DNA from: Verrucomicrobiota bacterium
GTDB lineage: Bacteria; Verrucomicrobiota; Verrucomicrobiia; Opitutales; Opitutaceae
Assembly (NCBI GenBank): GCA_016871755.1
Contig: VHCJ01000013.1
Location: 1 to 64,000, forward strand
Direction: 5' to 3'
DNA: 64,000 nt
A model generated the notes under the pieces. The model was not told the DNA's origin. It ran no database searches and worked only from the letters and a program-made list of their open reading frames with translations. Below are positions 34,800-43,565 of this stretch, in pieces; position 1 is the stretch's first letter; every line of letters starts with the position of its first letter. The position numbers were made by a program, and so were the translations under genes.

Positions 34800-36548
34800 A
34801 TGAAGCCGATCGCCTCACGCTCCCTGTTCCTTGCCGTTGTGCTCGCGCGGTTGCTTGCTCCCGCCGGCGCGGCGGCGGCGGACCTCGATGCCAGCCGCTG
34901 GCAGCTCTTCATCGACGACCACGCCATCGCGCGAGCCACCGGACTGGACCGGGTTGTGCATCGTCCGCACTGGCGCGGGGTGGTGATCGACGCCGACCGG
35001 CCCTGGGAGACGCACGGCGTCCAGCCCGTCTTCGTGCACCGCCGGTCGGACGGCTCGTTCTTTGCGTACTACAGCGCCATCTGGTGGGTGCCCGGCACGG
35101 ACGCGCGTTCCGCCACCCTCGACCAGATCGTCCATGTGGACGGAGCGTGGCGGACGCGGGCGCCGGATGCCCGGCCGCAGGACCGCGATCAGCAGTACGT
35201 GGTGTCGGGTGCCTTCGCGACGAGCCGCGACGGCATTCACTGGGAGAAGCCGGCCCTCGGCCGTTGGGAAGGGCCGACCGGCACCGATTGGAAGCGGCAT
35301 GCGCCGTTTCCGCACCCCATGGGCGTCAGCCGCGCCAACAATCTTGAACTTCCCTTCAGCATTCACGACCTCGGCGGTCATGGCGGCGTCACCGATCCCG
35401 CACGCCGCTTCGCCCTCGGCTTCGGGGGAAAGGCGTACTTCACGGCTGAGTTGCCGGACTTCCTTGGCGACCCCGACTGGCGCTCGAAGCTGACGCCGGC
35501 CGACGGCAGCTTCAGCACGCGCGGCAATCTCCTGAGCTTCTGGGACGCGGCGCATCAGGAGTGGGTGGCGATGGTACAGAACACCATCCCGTATTGGCTG
35601 CCCTCACGGCAGATCGCCCGCTTTGCGTCGCCGGACCTCAAGGTGTGGCGCTCCGACATTGCTCTGGTGCCGGATTCCGCGGATCCGCATCGGCCCGACC
35701 AGTACGTCGAGCCCATGTTCCTGAACGGCTTCGTGGACGACGGACTCACCCTCGGGCTGCTGAGTTGGTTCCATGGTGACCGCACGGGTCCGGATGGCGG
35801 CCCCGTGATGGATCCCGCGTCGCCGCAGATGCAGGGTCGGACCCAAGGCTGGCCCTTTCCCACGACACCGGCGAATCCCTTCGTCTGGCCTTGGGCGCGG
35901 AAGGGAACCACCGAGATCCGCATCACCCTCAGCCGCGACGGGGGCAAGTCGTGGGACCGCACCTCAAGTCGCACGGCGTGGATACCGCACGGCACCGAGG
36001 AGGACAGCGTTGACCGCATGGCCTTTCTGCCGATCCCGCCGGTCCGAGTCGGTGACGAGGATTGGTTCTACGTGGGCGTGAGTGACGGCGATCACCTCGC
36101 CTCGCGGGCGAACGCGGAACGGACTCCCTACTACCGGGACCGCCTGCGCCGCGGACGCATTGCACTCTACACCCAGAAGCATCACCGGTACGTGAGTCTC
36201 CGCGCGGGTACGCAGCGCGAGACGCTCATCACGCGGCCCTTCACCGTGAATGGAGATGAGCTCATTCTGAACGTCGATGGCAGTCGGGGTCGGGTGAGGG
36301 TCGGACTCTATGAGGACAAGCCGGTGTTGACCCTCCGCGGCACGACCCTCAGCTCGGATCCGCATCTCATGCAGGAAAACGTCTTGCCCGGGTTCTCGTT
36401 GCTGGAGAGCGAGCCGGTGGAGGTGAATGCCAGCGCGCACACCGTCCGATTCAAGGGGGGCGCCAGCCTCGCCGCGCTCCGGGGCAAGCGGGTCATCCTC
36501 TTCGTGGAAATGGTTGATGCCAACCTGTTCGGGTTCAGGATTCGGTGA
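34800..36548 (+). CDS. Exported beta-propeller protein (paralogue 3)
   Basis: 582 aa. Signal peptide in residues 1-26. The first mature residues are ADLDASRWQLFIDDHAIARATGLDRVVHRPHWRGVVIDAD, almost the same as the minus-strand gene at 45777-47537, with which it aligns over its full length. The block DGIHWEKPALG recurs, then GNLLSFWDAAHQEWVAMVQN, PFVWPWARKGTTEIRITLSRDGGKSWDRTSSR and a C-terminal sandwich ending RVILFVEMVDANLFGFRIR. It sits 106 bp after paralogue 2; the leader before ATG is GCCTCCC. The next gene begins 4 bp after its stop. Confidence 0.75.
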   Translation: MKPIASRSLFLAVVLARLLAPAGAAAADLDASRWQLFIDDHAIARATGLDRVVHRPHWRGVVIDADRPWETHGVQPVFVHRRSDGSFFAYYSAIWWVPGTDARSATLDQIVHVDGAWRTRAPDARPQDRDQQYVVSGAFATSRDGIHWEKPALGRWEGPTGTDWKRHAPFPHPMGVSRANNLELPFSIHDLGGHGGVTDPARRFALGFGGKAYFTAELPDFLGDPDWRSKLTPADGSFSTRGNLLSFWDAAHQEWVAMVQNTIPYWLPSRQIARFASPDLKVWRSDIALVPDSADPHRPDQYVEPMFLNGFVDDGLTLGLLSWFHGDRTGPDGGPVMDPASPQMQGRTQGWPFPTTPANPFVWPWARKGTTEIRITLSRDGGKSWDRTSSRTAWIPHGTEEDSVDRMAFLPIPPVRVGDEDWFYVGVSDGDHLASRANAERTPYYRDRLRRGRIALYTQKHHRYVSLRAGTQRETLITRPFTVNGDELILNVDGSRGRVRVGLYEDKPVLTLRGTTLSSDPHLMQENVLPGFSLLESEPVEVNASAHTVRFKGGASLAALRGKRVILFVEMVDANLFGFRIR

Positions 36549-36552
36549 TGCC

Positions 36553-38007
36553 ATGGCCGCGAGAGCACCCTTCCGCCGGGACTGGGCGCGGATCCGCGAC
36601 GCGATGAGCACGGTCCCGGCCACGCTTCTCCGGGCCGTCCTGCTGCTCGCGTCAACTCTGGCGGCTGCCGCCGGAGAAACGCTGCTGCTCCTCGACGATC
36701 GAGTGGTGGAGCGTGCGGACGGTCTCCGGCTGCGCGTCGGGACGGTGGTCAAGCACCCAGCCAGTCCGCTCTTCGGCGAGGACCGACCGTGGGAGGTGCG
36801 TCTCGACAACGGCTACTTCAACCTCGTGCGGGATGAGACCACCGGCGCGTATCAATGCTGGTACAGTCCCTTCATCGTCGATGAACTCACGACCGGCACC
36901 CCGGAGGCCCGGCGGGCGGCGGTCCGCTACCGTTCGACCCCGACGCGGGAGATGGGCCTGTGCTACGCGGTCTCGCAGGATGGCCTGCGGTGGGAAAAGC
37001 CGGAACTGGGCCTCGTGGAATTCGGCGGGAACCGCGCCAACAATCTCGTGATGCGCAGCGTGCATGGCGCCGGCGTGCTCGAGGATCCGCTGGACCCGGA
37101 CCCGGCGCGTCGCTTCAAGGTCTTCGGCGGGGAGCAGATTCCCGGTCGTCCCCGGCGTTTCCAAGTGGCGTTCTCGCCCGATGGGCGGCGCTGGTCCGCC
37201 CCGATCGTCAGCATGGAGATCGGGGTCACGGGCGACACGCACAATGTGGCGATCTGGGCGCCGGAACTCGGCCGCTACGTCGGCCTGACCCGTCGCTGGC
37301 TAGCGGGCCAGCGGCTGGTCATGCGCTCCGAGAGCGCAGACTTCACCCGTTGGAGTCCAGCGGTCGAGGTCATGCGTGGGGATGAGGTGAATCAGACCTA
37401 TGCGCTGACGGTCTTCCGGCACGCCGACCGGTACCTTGGCTTGCTCATGGTCATGAACCAGCAGACCGACCGGGTGCACTGTGAACTCGCGTGGAGCCCG
37501 GATACGGTCCGTTGGCACCGCATCGATCCGGGCCGCGCGCTGATTCCCGTGAGCGAGTCTCCGGGCACCTACGACTGGGGATGCGTCTATGCAGCCAGTG
37601 GCCCGGTCTTCGTCGGTGACGAGGTGCGTCTCTACTACGGTGCGTCCAACGGCCCGCACACCGGATGGCGCCACGGCTTCCTCGCGCTCGCGACCCTGCC
37701 GCGGGACCGGTTCGCGGGTTACGTCGCAGGAGGCGAGGAGGGCGTCTTGGTGACGCGCCCGGTCACGCTCGGACCGAGAGGCTTGACGGTCAACCTTGCG
37801 GCCACCGAAGGCACCGCAACGATGGACATCCTTGACGAGAGCGGCAGCCCGGTTCCGGGTCTGCGCGCGCAGTGGTTGGGAGCGGACGGTTTGCGGTTGG
37901 AGCCGCGATGGGAATCCGCCGGAGAATCAGCGAGTGTGGCTGGGCGCACGGTGCGGCTTCGGTTCCGGCTGCGGAATGCGACGCTCTACGCGGTGGATCT
38001 GCTCTGA
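36553..38007 (+). CDS. Exported beta-propeller protein (paralogue 4)
   Basis: About 484 aa from ATG 36553; ATG 36604 would give a shorter signal peptide (STVPATLLRAVLLLASTLAAAA) and is equally possible. The propeller includes LLDDRVVERADGLRLRVGTV, YFNLVRDETTGAYQCWYSPF, CYAVSQDGLRWEKPELGLVEFGGN with NNLVM, DPDPARRFKVFGG, VAFSPDGRRW and YLGLLMVMNQQTDRVHCELAWSPDTVRW. The C-terminal sandwich ends TVRLRFRLRNATLYAVDLL. DPDPARRFK is also found in the gene at 44051 (DPDPRRRFK), linking those two. Function is unknown beyond the fold. Confidence 0.72.
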   Translation: MAARAPFRRDWARIRDAMSTVPATLLRAVLLLASTLAAAAGETLLLLDDRVVERADGLRLRVGTVVKHPASPLFGEDRPWEVRLDNGYFNLVRDETTGAYQCWYSPFIVDELTTGTPEARRAAVRYRSTPTREMGLCYAVSQDGLRWEKPELGLVEFGGNRANNLVMRSVHGAGVLEDPLDPDPARRFKVFGGEQIPGRPRRFQVAFSPDGRRWSAPIVSMEIGVTGDTHNVAIWAPELGRYVGLTRRWLAGQRLVMRSESADFTRWSPAVEVMRGDEVNQTYALTVFRHADRYLGLLMVMNQQTDRVHCELAWSPDTVRWHRIDPGRALIPVSESPGTYDWGCVYAASGPVFVGDEVRLYYGASNGPHTGWRHGFLALATLPRDRFAGYVAGGEEGVLVTRPVTLGPRGLTVNLAATEGTATMDILDESGSPVPGLRAQWLGADGLRLEPRWESAGESASVAGRTVRLRFRLRNATLYAVDLL

Positions 38008-38275
38008 AGGGTATGGGGTGGGAGCGCATTTCTCGTCCCGCCTGCAGATGTGCCGGATCCGCGGACGCTGGAGCGTCGCTTGCCTGGAGCGATCGGAGCG
38101 GAGTGAGATGGCGTGACGATCCGACAGCCCGGTTCGGTTGTCGGGCGGTCATTTGGGCTGACCAGTGTTTTCGGTTTGTCCACGGGCTGGGCGTGGTTCC
38201 GCTTGTACGGTCGTAGCGGTTCGCCCGATTCGCCGGAAGAGACCCCGCCGGACGACTTGCCCCGCCACCCTGACC
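38008..38275. other. 268-bp intergenic region with hairpin and candidate operator C
   Basis: Holds a GACGC-TGGA-GCGTC hairpin (38064-38077), which shares the CGC-TGGA-GCG core with the third hairpin at 30170-30183, and CTGACCAGTG at 38158-38167, the reverse complement of CACTGGTCAG found at the 47.6-kb site. No gene is supported. Confidence 0.5.
38158..38167 (-). promoter_or_regulatory. Candidate operator C (half-site)
   Basis: On the minus strand this reads CACTGGTCAG, identical over 10 bases to the 47.6-kb site and over 9 bases (ACTGGTCAG) to the site upstream of the TonB receptor. It lies about 110 bp before the exported Gfo/Idh gene. A 10-mer match alone is weak evidence. Confidence 0.3.
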
Positions 38276-39388
38276 ATGCGCCCCCGCCCCTGTTTCCTCC
38301 TTGTCGCGTTGCTCTGGCTGGCCGGAAGCGTCCTCATCGCCGCTAACGCGGTTTCGCGGTCGGCGACGGTGGCGCTGATCACCAACGCCGAGGGGGCGCA
38401 TGTTTCGGCCTACCTGTCCTCGCTGGCGGGATCGGCCGACGTTGCCGCGGTGGTTGTGGCCGACCCTTCCGGCCGGCAGGTGGCGGCGGCGAAGAAGACG
38501 CTGGGAGCGAAGTTCGCCGGATCCTACGACTCCGCGGAGGGACTCCTTGCGAAGCACCGGCCCGACCTCGCCCTCGTTTCGCTCGAGCCGGGACTCGCAC
38601 CGGCGGCGATCGATCTGGCTCTTGAGGCAGGCTGCCACGTTCTCGCGGAGAAGCCGGCGGTGCTCAGCGCCGAGCGGTTCCACGCCTTGGCGCGCAAGGC
38701 GGACGCGAAGGGGCGGCACCTCATGCTGGCGCTGGCCAACCGGTCGCGTCCGGAGATTTGTTTCGCCCGCGAGTGGATCGCGAAGGGTGGGTTGGGGCGC
38801 GTCTACGGGGTGGAGGTCCACATGATCGCTGACCAGACGCGTCTCGGCCGCCCGGGCTACGCAGATAACTGGTTCGCCCAGAAGGCGCGGTCTGGCGGCG
38901 GACATCTGATCTGGCTCGGGATCCATTGGGTCGATCTGGCGATGCTCGTGACCGGGTCTGACATCACGGACGTCGCCGGTTTCGTCGCCAACGTGGGCGG
39001 GAAGCCCTTCGACGTGGAGGATTCCGCGACCCTTAGCCTCCGCTTCGCCAACGGTTCGCTGGGCACGCTCACGTCCGGCTACTACCTCGACAAAGGGTAT
39101 CACTCGCATCTCAAGGTCTGGGGATCGCAGGGCTGGCTGGAGATCAATCTGCACGGCGGTGAGACACCCGTGCGCTACTACACGACGACCGAGGCGAACC
39201 CGACCGTGCGGAGCTTCGTGAACGACCAGCCCGACGGCGGGTACGCCCCCTTCGTCGCCTCCGCGGTCCGCGCCGCCCTCGGACTCGAGCCGCCGCCCAT
39301 CACGACGGCCGAGTCCGAGCGCGTCCTGAAGACCCTCTTCACCGCCTATCGCGCGGCGGAGTCGGGCCGCGCGCAGGCGGTCCCCTGA
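38276..39388 (+). CDS. Exported Gfo/Idh/MocA family oxidoreductase (Sec signal)
   Basis: 370 aa. Residues 1-21 (RPRPCFLLVALLWLAGSVLIA) look like a Sec signal or anchor. The Rossmann domain is recognisable (TVALITNAEGAHVSAYLSSL), but the usual GxGxxG loop is replaced by TNAEGAH. The family lysine motif is kept as AEKPAVLS, and HLIWLGIHWVDLAMLVTG and PFDVEDSATLSLRFANGSLGTLTSGY match the C-terminal alpha/beta sheet domain. Family members oxidise or reduce sugars and inositols with NAD(P). A periplasmic version with an altered nucleotide loop may bind a sugar without redox activity or carry a pre-bound cofactor. The Tat-type paralogue follows after 57 bp. Confidence 0.82.
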   Translation: MRPRPCFLLVALLWLAGSVLIAANAVSRSATVALITNAEGAHVSAYLSSLAGSADVAAVVVADPSGRQVAAAKKTLGAKFAGSYDSAEGLLAKHRPDLALVSLEPGLAPAAIDLALEAGCHVLAEKPAVLSAERFHALARKADAKGRHLMLALANRSRPEICFAREWIAKGGLGRVYGVEVHMIADQTRLGRPGYADNWFAQKARSGGGHLIWLGIHWVDLAMLVTGSDITDVAGFVANVGGKPFDVEDSATLSLRFANGSLGTLTSGYYLDKGYHSHLKVWGSQGWLEINLHGGETPVRYYTTTEANPTVRSFVNDQPDGGYAPFVASAVRAALGLEPPPITTAESERVLKTLFTAYRAAESGRAQAVP

Positions 39389-39445
39389 AACCCTGCACAC
39401 TCCGCTCCTCGCATCCTCCGCATCCGCCAATCCCCCGTTGTTTCC

Positions 39446-40768
39446 ATGAATCCCCTCCCTCCCTCGGCCGCTTCTGTCCTCACCCGTCGGCAAGTCCTGC
39501 ACCGTGCCGCGCTCGTCGGTCTCGGAGCGGGTGTTTCCGGCGCGCTCAGTCCGGTCAGCCTCCGTGCCGCGAATGCAGCCGGCCGCAAGCTGCGGGTTGC
39601 GGTCATGGCCCTGGGCCGCGGCATGGCGCACATCCGGGCGCTGCTGGCGCTGCCGGACGTCGAGATTGCGTACCTCGCGGAGGTTGACCCCGTGCGGCTC
39701 GCCGCCGGGCTGAAGCTGGTGGGCGAAACGCAGCCGGCCCCGTGCAAGGGAGTGGTCGATTTTCGGACCTGCCTGGAGGATAAGACGCTCGATGCTCTGT
39801 TCATTGCGGCGACGAACTTCTGGCACACGCCGGCGGCGCTGCTTGCGATGCAGGCGGGGAAGCACGTCTACGTCGAGAAGCCCGGCAGCCACAATCCGTA
39901 CGAGGCCGAACTGATCGTCGCCGCGACCCGCAAGTACGGCAAAGTCGTGCAGATGGGCAACCAGCGGCGCACGTGGATGCGCGAGGCGATTGCGGCCCTG
40001 CACGCCGGGGCCGTGGGCGAGGTCCGCTTTGCGCGTTCGTTCTACTACGCCTCCCGCGGGTCGATTGCGACGCCGTCGCGGCCCGCCTCGCCCGATCTCA
40101 ACCTCGATCTCTGGCAGGGTCCGGTGGCTGACGAACCGGGTCGCGAACTCAGCAAGTTCGTTCACTACAACTGGCACTGGCTCTGGCACTGGGGTAACGG
40201 CGAGCTGGGCAACAACGGTGTCCACACCCTCGACATCCTGCGGTGGGGCCTGCGGGTGAACTACCCGCGCCGCATCACCTACAACGGCGGTCGCTATTGG
40301 CACCGGGATCCGCAGGAGACGCCCGATACCGGGACCGCGGTCTTCGACTACGGGCACTGCGGCATGGAGTGGGTCCAGAGCAGCTGCGTCCCGCGGATGG
40401 CGGAAAAGCCGACGGCGGAGTGCATCTTCTACGGCGACAATGGTACGTTCGCGATCACGGGTGGCACCACGACGGGCTGGACGGTCTACGACCCGAAGGG
40501 CGTGAAGGTGAGCGAGGGCAAGGGCCCGAACGCCGGTGATCCCGCCCACTTCGGCAACTTCCTTGAGGCGATCCGTGGCAACGCCACGCTGAACAGCCCG
40601 ATCGCGGAGGGCCAGATCAGCGCGATGCTCTGTCACCTCGGCAACATTGCCTACCGGACGAACGTGACCGTCCAGTGCGATCCCGACACCGGCCGGATGA
40701 TCAACCACCCCGCAGGTGAGAAACTGTGGAAGCGGCCTTACCGCAAGGGCTGGGAGCCCGTGCTCTGA
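39446..40768 (+). CDS. Tat-exported Gfo/Idh/MocA family oxidoreductase
   Basis: 440 aa. The N-terminus has a twin-arginine signal, LTRRQVLHRAALVGLGAGVSG (residues 12-32), implying export after folding with cofactor. The Rossmann loop is ALGRGMAHIRAL, and the catalytic Lys lies in VEKPGSHNPYEAE (near residue 147). The C-terminal half has NWHWLWHWGNGELGNNGVHTLDILRWGL, typical of the large Tat-secreted Gfo/Idh group abundant in Verrucomicrobiota and Planctomycetota, and C-terminal PYRKGWEPVL. It probably acts on a sugar or glycoside in the periplasm. The leader is pyrimidine-rich (CCCCCGTTGTTTCC). Confidence 0.92.
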   Translation: MNPLPPSAASVLTRRQVLHRAALVGLGAGVSGALSPVSLRAANAAGRKLRVAVMALGRGMAHIRALLALPDVEIAYLAEVDPVRLAAGLKLVGETQPAPCKGVVDFRTCLEDKTLDALFIAATNFWHTPAALLAMQAGKHVYVEKPGSHNPYEAELIVAATRKYGKVVQMGNQRRTWMREAIAALHAGAVGEVRFARSFYYASRGSIATPSRPASPDLNLDLWQGPVADEPGRELSKFVHYNWHWLWHWGNGELGNNGVHTLDILRWGLRVNYPRRITYNGGRYWHRDPQETPDTGTAVFDYGHCGMEWVQSSCVPRMAEKPTAECIFYGDNGTFAITGGTTTGWTVYDPKGVKVSEGKGPNAGDPAHFGNFLEAIRGNATLNSPIAEGQISAMLCHLGNIAYRTNVTVQCDPDTGRMINHPAGEKLWKRPYRKGWEPVL

Positions 40769-40801
40769 GCGGCGGTTTCCCCGGATGACTTCGTCGCATC
40801 G

Positions 40802-40823
40802 CGGGCCGCCGAGGGCCCGCGAC
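40802..40823. terminator. Hairpin between convergent Gfo/Idh and enolase-family genes
   Basis: CGCGGGCC and GGCCCGCG form a perfect 8-bp stem with a 6-nt loop between two convergent genes. No U-tract on either side, so termination is presumed from position. Confidence 0.4.
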
Positions 40824-40886
40824 TGAGGCGGCCGACTCGTGCGTCTTGCCGACGTTCACGGTCGGTCGGCGATCAAGCTCGACCGG

Positions 40887-42008
40887 CTAGCGCGGTCGCG
40901 GAACCTCGAGGGCGCGGATGGCGTCGAGGTCAAGGTCGAGGCCGAGGCCCGGGGCGTCGGAGACCTCGAAGCAGCCGTCGACCAGGGGCAGGGGGGCGCG
41001 GAGCAGGCCGGACATGAAGGGGTTCTCCGTCACGTCGAACTCCACCATCGGCGTGCCGACCCCGGGCATGAGTGTCGGCTCAGGCAGCAGGGCGGCGAGG
41101 TGGATCGTGGCGGCGTTCAGGATGGCGCCGTTCCACGAGTGGGGGATGCACTGCACGCCGTAGAGTTCGGCCAACTCGGCGATGAACAGCAACTCGCGGA
41201 TCCCGCCGCACAGGCTGGCGTCGGGCTGGATGATATCGACGGCGCGGCGGTCGAGCAGTTCCTTGAAGGCCTGCCGGTGGAGGAGCATTTCCCCGCCGGC
41301 GACGGGGAGGTCGAGTTGCGCGGTGAGCTCGGGGTAGCCGCGGTAGCCGAACTGCGGCATCGGTTCCTCGAAGAACGTGATTCCGATCTTCTCGAGCTCG
41401 CGCCCGACCATCAGCGCCGTCGACAGGGTGTAGGAGCCCCAGCCGTCGACCAGCAGCTTGACGTCGGCGGGCAGGGCGGCGCGGACCGCGGCGAGGACCG
41501 GCAGTTCCTCCCGCGGATCGTAGCGACCGATCTTCAGCTTGATCGCCCGGAAGCCCCGCGCGACGAACTCCTTCGTCTCGGCCGGCCACGCGTCGGCGGG
41601 GTGCACGTCCTTGCGGTAGGCACCGGAGGCATACACCGGCACGCGTCTGCGGCGCGCACCACCGTAGAGCTGGTGCACCGGCACGCCCAGCGCCTGCCCG
41701 ATGAGGTCGTGGAGCGCGAGATCGATGGCGCCGATGGCGAGACGGTTCTCGAAGGGCGCGAGCCAGCGGGTGCGCCAGGAGTTGCCGACGTCGCGCGGGT
41801 CGCGGCCGACGAGCGCCGGAGCGTAGACGGCGTCGATCGTCTCGCGGGTGCCGGCCATCGGCACGGTCTCGCCCCAGCCGGTCAGCCCGGTGTCGGTGGT
41901 GAGGCGGACGAGCAGGTTGCGGCGGAATTCGTTGAACGAGGACGCCGGCCCGGTCGGGTGGGAAAGCTTGTGCTGCAGGAGGAAGGTTTCGACGGAGGTG
42001 ATCTTCAT
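40887..42008 (-). CDS. Mandelate racemase/muconate lactonizing (enolase superfamily) enzyme
   Basis: 373 aa from ATG 42008, where the capping domain begins (MKITSVETFLLQHKL). The barrel has the IKLKIG lysine pair near residue 160, metal ligands LLVDGWGSY (Asp), FFEEPM (Glu) and VAGGEML (Glu), then DIIQPDASLCGGI and PHSWNG, whose His suggests the mandelate racemase subgroup. Members dehydrate acid sugars or epimerise alpha-hydroxy acids in the cytoplasm. With the UxuA-like and uronate-dehydrogenase-like genes in the window, a sugar-acid dehydratase is a reasonable guess. The longer in-frame extension upstream has no homology and was not used. Confidence 0.9.
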   Translation of the reverse strand: MKITSVETFLLQHKLSHPTGPASSFNEFRRNLLVRLTTDTGLTGWGETVPMAGTRETIDAVYAPALVGRDPRDVGNSWRTRWLAPFENRLAIGAIDLALHDLIGQALGVPVHQLYGGARRRRVPVYASGAYRKDVHPADAWPAETKEFVARGFRAIKLKIGRYDPREELPVLAAVRAALPADVKLLVDGWGSYTLSTALMVGRELEKIGITFFEEPMPQFGYRGYPELTAQLDLPVAGGEMLLHRQAFKELLDRRAVDIIQPDASLCGGIRELLFIAELAELYGVQCIPHSWNGAILNAATIHLAALLPEPTLMPGVGTPMVEFDVTENPFMSGLLRAPLPLVDGCFEVSDAPGLGLDLDLDAIRALEVPRPR

Positions 42009-42449
42009 GGCGGCAGCCCGCGTGGGCGGGGGAGGGGGAACGCGGAGACCATTCCGCACCGCGGACCACCGGTCCAGCTTCGTACACTGGTCATCCGACG
42101 TGCCCAGTCTCGCGACGCCGGGCCGCGGCCGGGGGACGAACTGCCCAGCGCCGGAGCCGATCCCTTGGTGCGGAACGGCGCGTCGATGGCCGGGAAGGCG
42201 TCGGGACACTGTCGGCGAAGCGATCGTGGCGAAGAGTGGTGGGCGTCACGCCCGTTGGCGCGACGCGACGTTGTGGCCACGCCCAGACTGGATCGCGGGT
42301 GCCTTATCCGGAGCCGGCGCCTCCTGACGAGGATCGGATCATTCGGATCTGCGTCGACCCAACCGCAGCGCGCTGACGGAGCAATGCCGCCGGCGTGGCG
42401 GGCGGCGCGATTCTTGACCCGGCGGGCCGGGCGGGGCTAGCGTCGTCGG
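42009..42449. other. 441-bp divergent intergenic region
   Basis: Separates the enolase-family gene from the amidohydrolase gene. No coding sequence is supported. A possible promoter for the amidohydrolase is TTGACC (42414-42419) with TAGCGT (42438-42443) 18 bp downstream. Nothing else recognised. Confidence 0.5.
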
Positions 42450-43565
42450 GTGATTTCCGCCCCCCTGTCGTCCGGATCGACCGCCGTGGGCGCCCGCGTG
42501 CGGGCGATCGACACGGATGCGCACCACCAACTCCGCGGCATTGCGGACCTCAAGCCCTACCTATCGCGGCATGACTGGCAGCGGCTCGAGGAATTCGGGA
42601 TGCCGCGCAACAGCAACCTGTACCAGGCGAGCGGTGGCTTCCGCGGGGCGCGCGCGGACTGCTTTGGTGCGGGCGACGACGTGGATCCCCGTTCGCGGAT
42701 CGCGCTCTTTCAGGAAAAGCTGCTCGACGGCTGCGGCGTCGACTTCGCGATTCTGCAGGGCGAGTACACCCCGGCGGTACTGGCCCTGGCCGACCTCGAT
42801 TTCTCGGCGGCGCTTTGCCGCGCGACGAACGACTGGACGCTGGCGGAGTGGGTGGGCCGAGACCCGCGGTTCCGGCTCGCGCTGACGGTCCCGATCCAGG
42901 ATCCGGTGCTTGCGGTGCGGGAGATCGAGCGCCTCGGCGACCATCCTGCGGTGGTGGCGGTCTACGCCGTGTGCGGCTCCCCGCGCCTGTATGGGCAGCG
43001 CCACTACGACCCGGTCTTTGCAGCGTGCGTGAAGCACGGTCTGGCGCTCGCGCTGCACTTCAGCAACGAAGGCATCGGGATGAATCCGGCGCCGACGGCG
43101 GGCGGGCATCCGTCGTACTATGCGGAGCAGTACCTCGTGCGGCCGCAGTTCTATCAGGCGCACCTCTCCAGCTTCCTCTTCGAAGGCACTTTCGAGAAGT
43201 TCCCGCAGCTGAGGGTGGCGTTCCTCGAGTCGGGCTTCGGCTGGGTCCCGGCGTTCCGCTGGCGGGCGGATGCGACCTGGCGTTCCCTGCGGGCGCAGAC
43301 ACCGTGGGTGAAGCGGCCCCCGAGCGAGTACATGCGCGAGCACATCCGCTTCGCGACGCAGCCCTTCGAGGACCCGGAACCGGCGGGGGCGCTGACGGCG
43401 GTGCTCGACGGCATGGACGCGGAGCAGACCCTGATGTTTTCCAGCGACTTCCCGCACTGGGATTTCGACCCGCCGGATGCGATCGTGCGGCGCCTGCCGG
43501 AGTCGTTGCGCCAGCGCGTGCTCGTCGAAACGGCCCTGGAGACCTACCCCAAGCTGCCCCGATGA
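42450..43565 (+). CDS. Amidohydrolase family 2 (ACMSD-like) metal-dependent hydrolase
   Basis: 371 aa, GTG start. The barrel opens with AIDTDAHHQLRG, the metal-binding strand (D/H rather than the more usual HxH), includes VAVYAVCGSPRLYGQRHYDPVFAAC, HFSNEG and RVAFLESGFGWVP (near residue 260), and ends with MFSSDFPHWDFD, whose Asp is the usual catalytic residue. The family covers decarboxylases and hydrolases of aromatic or lactone substrates. The stop overlaps the Rieske protein start (ATGA). An amidohydrolase-Rieske pair is a recurring gene neighbourhood; the reaction is unknown. A start slightly downstream is possible. Confidence 0.88.
   Translation: MISAPLSSGSTAVGARVRAIDTDAHHQLRGIADLKPYLSRHDWQRLEEFGMPRNSNLYQASGGFRGARADCFGAGDDVDPRSRIALFQEKLLDGCGVDFAILQGEYTPAVLALADLDFSAALCRATNDWTLAEWVGRDPRFRLALTVPIQDPVLAVREIERLGDHPAVVAVYAVCGSPRLYGQRHYDPVFAACVKHGLALALHFSNEGIGMNPAPTAGGHPSYYAEQYLVRPQFYQAHLSSFLFEGTFEKFPQLRVAFLESGFGWVPAFRWRADATWRSLRAQTPWVKRPPSEYMREHIRFATQPFEDPEPAGALTAVLDGMDAEQTLMFSSDFPHWDFDPPDAIVRRLPESLRQRVLVETALETYPKLPR

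Noticed and set aside
37790-40708. A 972-codon open frame on the minus strand
   Set aside because: It runs antisense to the exported Gfo/Idh genes and the end of a propeller gene, has composition expected of a high-GC shadow frame, and shows no domain similarity.
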